NCBI RefSeq assembly: GCF_958295425.1
Contig: NC_081146.1
Span: 19,105,458 to 19,169,457, forward strand
DNA length: 64,000 bases
Reading direction: 5' to 3'
Origin: Solea solea
Lineage: Eukaryota > Chordata > Actinopteri > Pleuronectiformes > Soleidae
Part shown: one piece after another, positions 62,354 through 64,000 of the stretch
Position numbering within the stretch: the stretch's first letter is position 1
Layout of the letters: each line of letters starts with the position of its first letter
The notes under the pieces: model-generated
Databases searched by the model: none
Told to the model about the DNA's origin: nothing
The model's input: the letters and a program-made list of their open reading frames with translations, nothing else
Translations under genes and position numbers: made by a program

Positions 62354-64000
62354 GTAGACTCTACTCTCATCTCCTCATTGCATTATTGCTCCACCCATCT
62401 TTTTTAAATCAATAGCCCCCGTTGATATACTCTTTTGTTGTGGTTCTCTTGTTTGGATTAATTACAGGCATTGATAATCCATGTCATAGCTCAGTTCTAA
62501 TGCAAAAGTTTTGGTTTGTTTAGCTCATCATGTTTTCCTCCCTCCTTCATTGTCACACAGTGCCCCCCTCTCAGTTTTTTGTTTATTATAACTGATTGTT
62601 TAGTAAAGCCAATAAATGTTTTTCCGACCAGTATCCTTGAAGCAGGGTTTGCGGCTTGATTTCTCTTTTCAGGCAGCGTGAATTCTCTAAACAGCAGTTA
62701 TTCTTTGTCAGCAATGGGTTGAGCTGGCTAACAACAGTTAACCACTGGAGGATTTCTGTTGAAGGCTGCACTGATGTCAGGTTGCAGTGTGTGATTGCGT
62801 CCTTAGACCACAGGTTATATTTCTGGTGTCAGTAGTAGAGTGTGTGGGTGTGTGAATGTGTGTTTTGAGTTGGAGAGTGGGATCATTCAGTAGCACTTTT
62901 GAAAGACTTAAAGTTGTATTCAGACAGGAAAGCTCAATGTGCTAATGTACTTGCTTGAGTAAGTTCCACTGTATCAACAGTCAGGTTTACCTTGATTCTT
63001 TCAATATGGTCTGTTGTGTTTTTCAAGCTGAAATTGTTCACGTATCGTGCTTTTTCCTGTAAACGAGGCCATAAAAATCATTAAACTCTCTTCCCCACCT
63101 GCAACTATAAGAGCAGGCAGCCCAGCTGGGCTCATTGTTAAGACTTCTTCATACCTTTATGTACTTAACAGTGTTTTATATGTCTTGGCCTGCGGCTCAA
63201 ATTGGTCAACAATACATGACTCATTTTAGGTACTGACAAAGGCATCTTCCAGTCCACGTACAAATAACAAGCAATTCAAACACACACAAAATCACATATC
63301 ACAACCGAATATTTGACATACATATATTTTTTTGGAGGATTTGTCTTTAATTTGTTTCTGTTCTATAGATTATGTACACTAGCCTAGATATGCATGTTTC
63401 AAAAACTAATGGATGAATCATTAAAAAATATAGGACAGCGCAGTGCACACATGTACATTTTCTACTTTTGTAAATCACACAATACATATTTGTGAGAATT
63501 TAGATTCAAATGTCTCTTCATACTATATGTCCAGCACATGCGAGTTTCTCAGTGTGCACCAGGGGCTTTTCCTCAACCCTTCCCTGCCCCGAAGCAGATA
63601 CAGGAGAAGCCTGGGGTGACTGTGTAAAATAATACACCTCCACTACTTCCAGTTCTTGTTTTTTAGAGTTCAGAGTCACAACTGTACATCACTTTAAATA
63701 CGGCGCTGTGGAGATTCATTGTATGGCCTTGACTCACGTAAACCCTCAAACTGGGCGCTGAATCATATCAGGCCTCTACACTTAAAATATGTCAGCGCTG
63801 AGATGGAGATAGATTTGGTCTCAGCTGGTTTCAGACTGTAAGAAGGTGATACAGCTGTAGCTTAGGGTGGAGTGAAGTAAAAAGAAAAGTACAGTTTAGA
63901 GACGGTGGATTTCGGAGGTCATCACTAACCAGGAATTCCGTTGCTGTTTGAATGTCATCCAGTCAATCATTGTCCCATTGCTAGTGAATGGTGTCAAGCC
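62354..64000 (+). other. vps13b: Downstream intron of vps13b (partial, 5' part)
   Basis: Phase 1 intron running off the window. The next expected exon, which in mammals starts GAVLLCSIQG, is not present up to base 64000. No repeat or gene is recognised here. Confidence 0.85.

Overview
This window is vertebrate nuclear DNA, almost certainly from a ray-finned (teleost) fish. It shows short coding exons with GT/AG splice signals in long non-coding stretches, V-SINE-like and other tRNA-derived SINEs of fish type, a LINE reverse-transcriptase relic, Tc1- and hAT-like DNA-transposon relics, and many CA/GT microsatellites. There is no prokaryotic gene organisation.

One protein-coding gene runs through the whole window on the + strand: vps13b (VPS13B/COH1, the Cohen syndrome gene), a very large bridge-like lipid-transfer protein of the Golgi. 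Sixteen consecutive internal exons lie between 3213 and 62353. All splice in frame and together carry 2521 coding bases, about 840 residues. They correspond to roughly residues 98-940 of the ~4000-residue human protein, likely human exons 4-19. The start codon and first exons lie upstream of the window; the remaining three quarters of the protein lie downstream. I see no frameshift, internal stop or missing exon, so the gene looks functional. Exon boundaries were set from acceptor and donor sites, reading-frame continuity and remembered similarity to the mammalian protein.

Layout: 1-3212 is an upstream intron with two SINEs. Region 3213-33914 holds 13 exons separated by introns of 0.3-5.4 kb; the intron at 22303-25969 carries the LINE and Tc1-like relics. 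Two giant introns (33915-46973 and 47159-61265, about 13 and 14 kb) flank one 185-bp exon. They contain a 168-base pure GT repeat, an ATT/AAT near-palindrome, a SINE, SINE relics and several perfect hairpins. Region 61266-62353 holds the last two exons, and the window ends inside the next intron.

No second gene, canonical tRNA, rRNA, CRISPR array or operon-like system was found. Nothing here amounts to a new biological system. The best leads are a SINE with a perfect 13-bp target-site duplication, miRNA-precursor-like or cruciform hairpins in the large introns, candidate conserved non-coding blocks, and two splice-site ambiguities.
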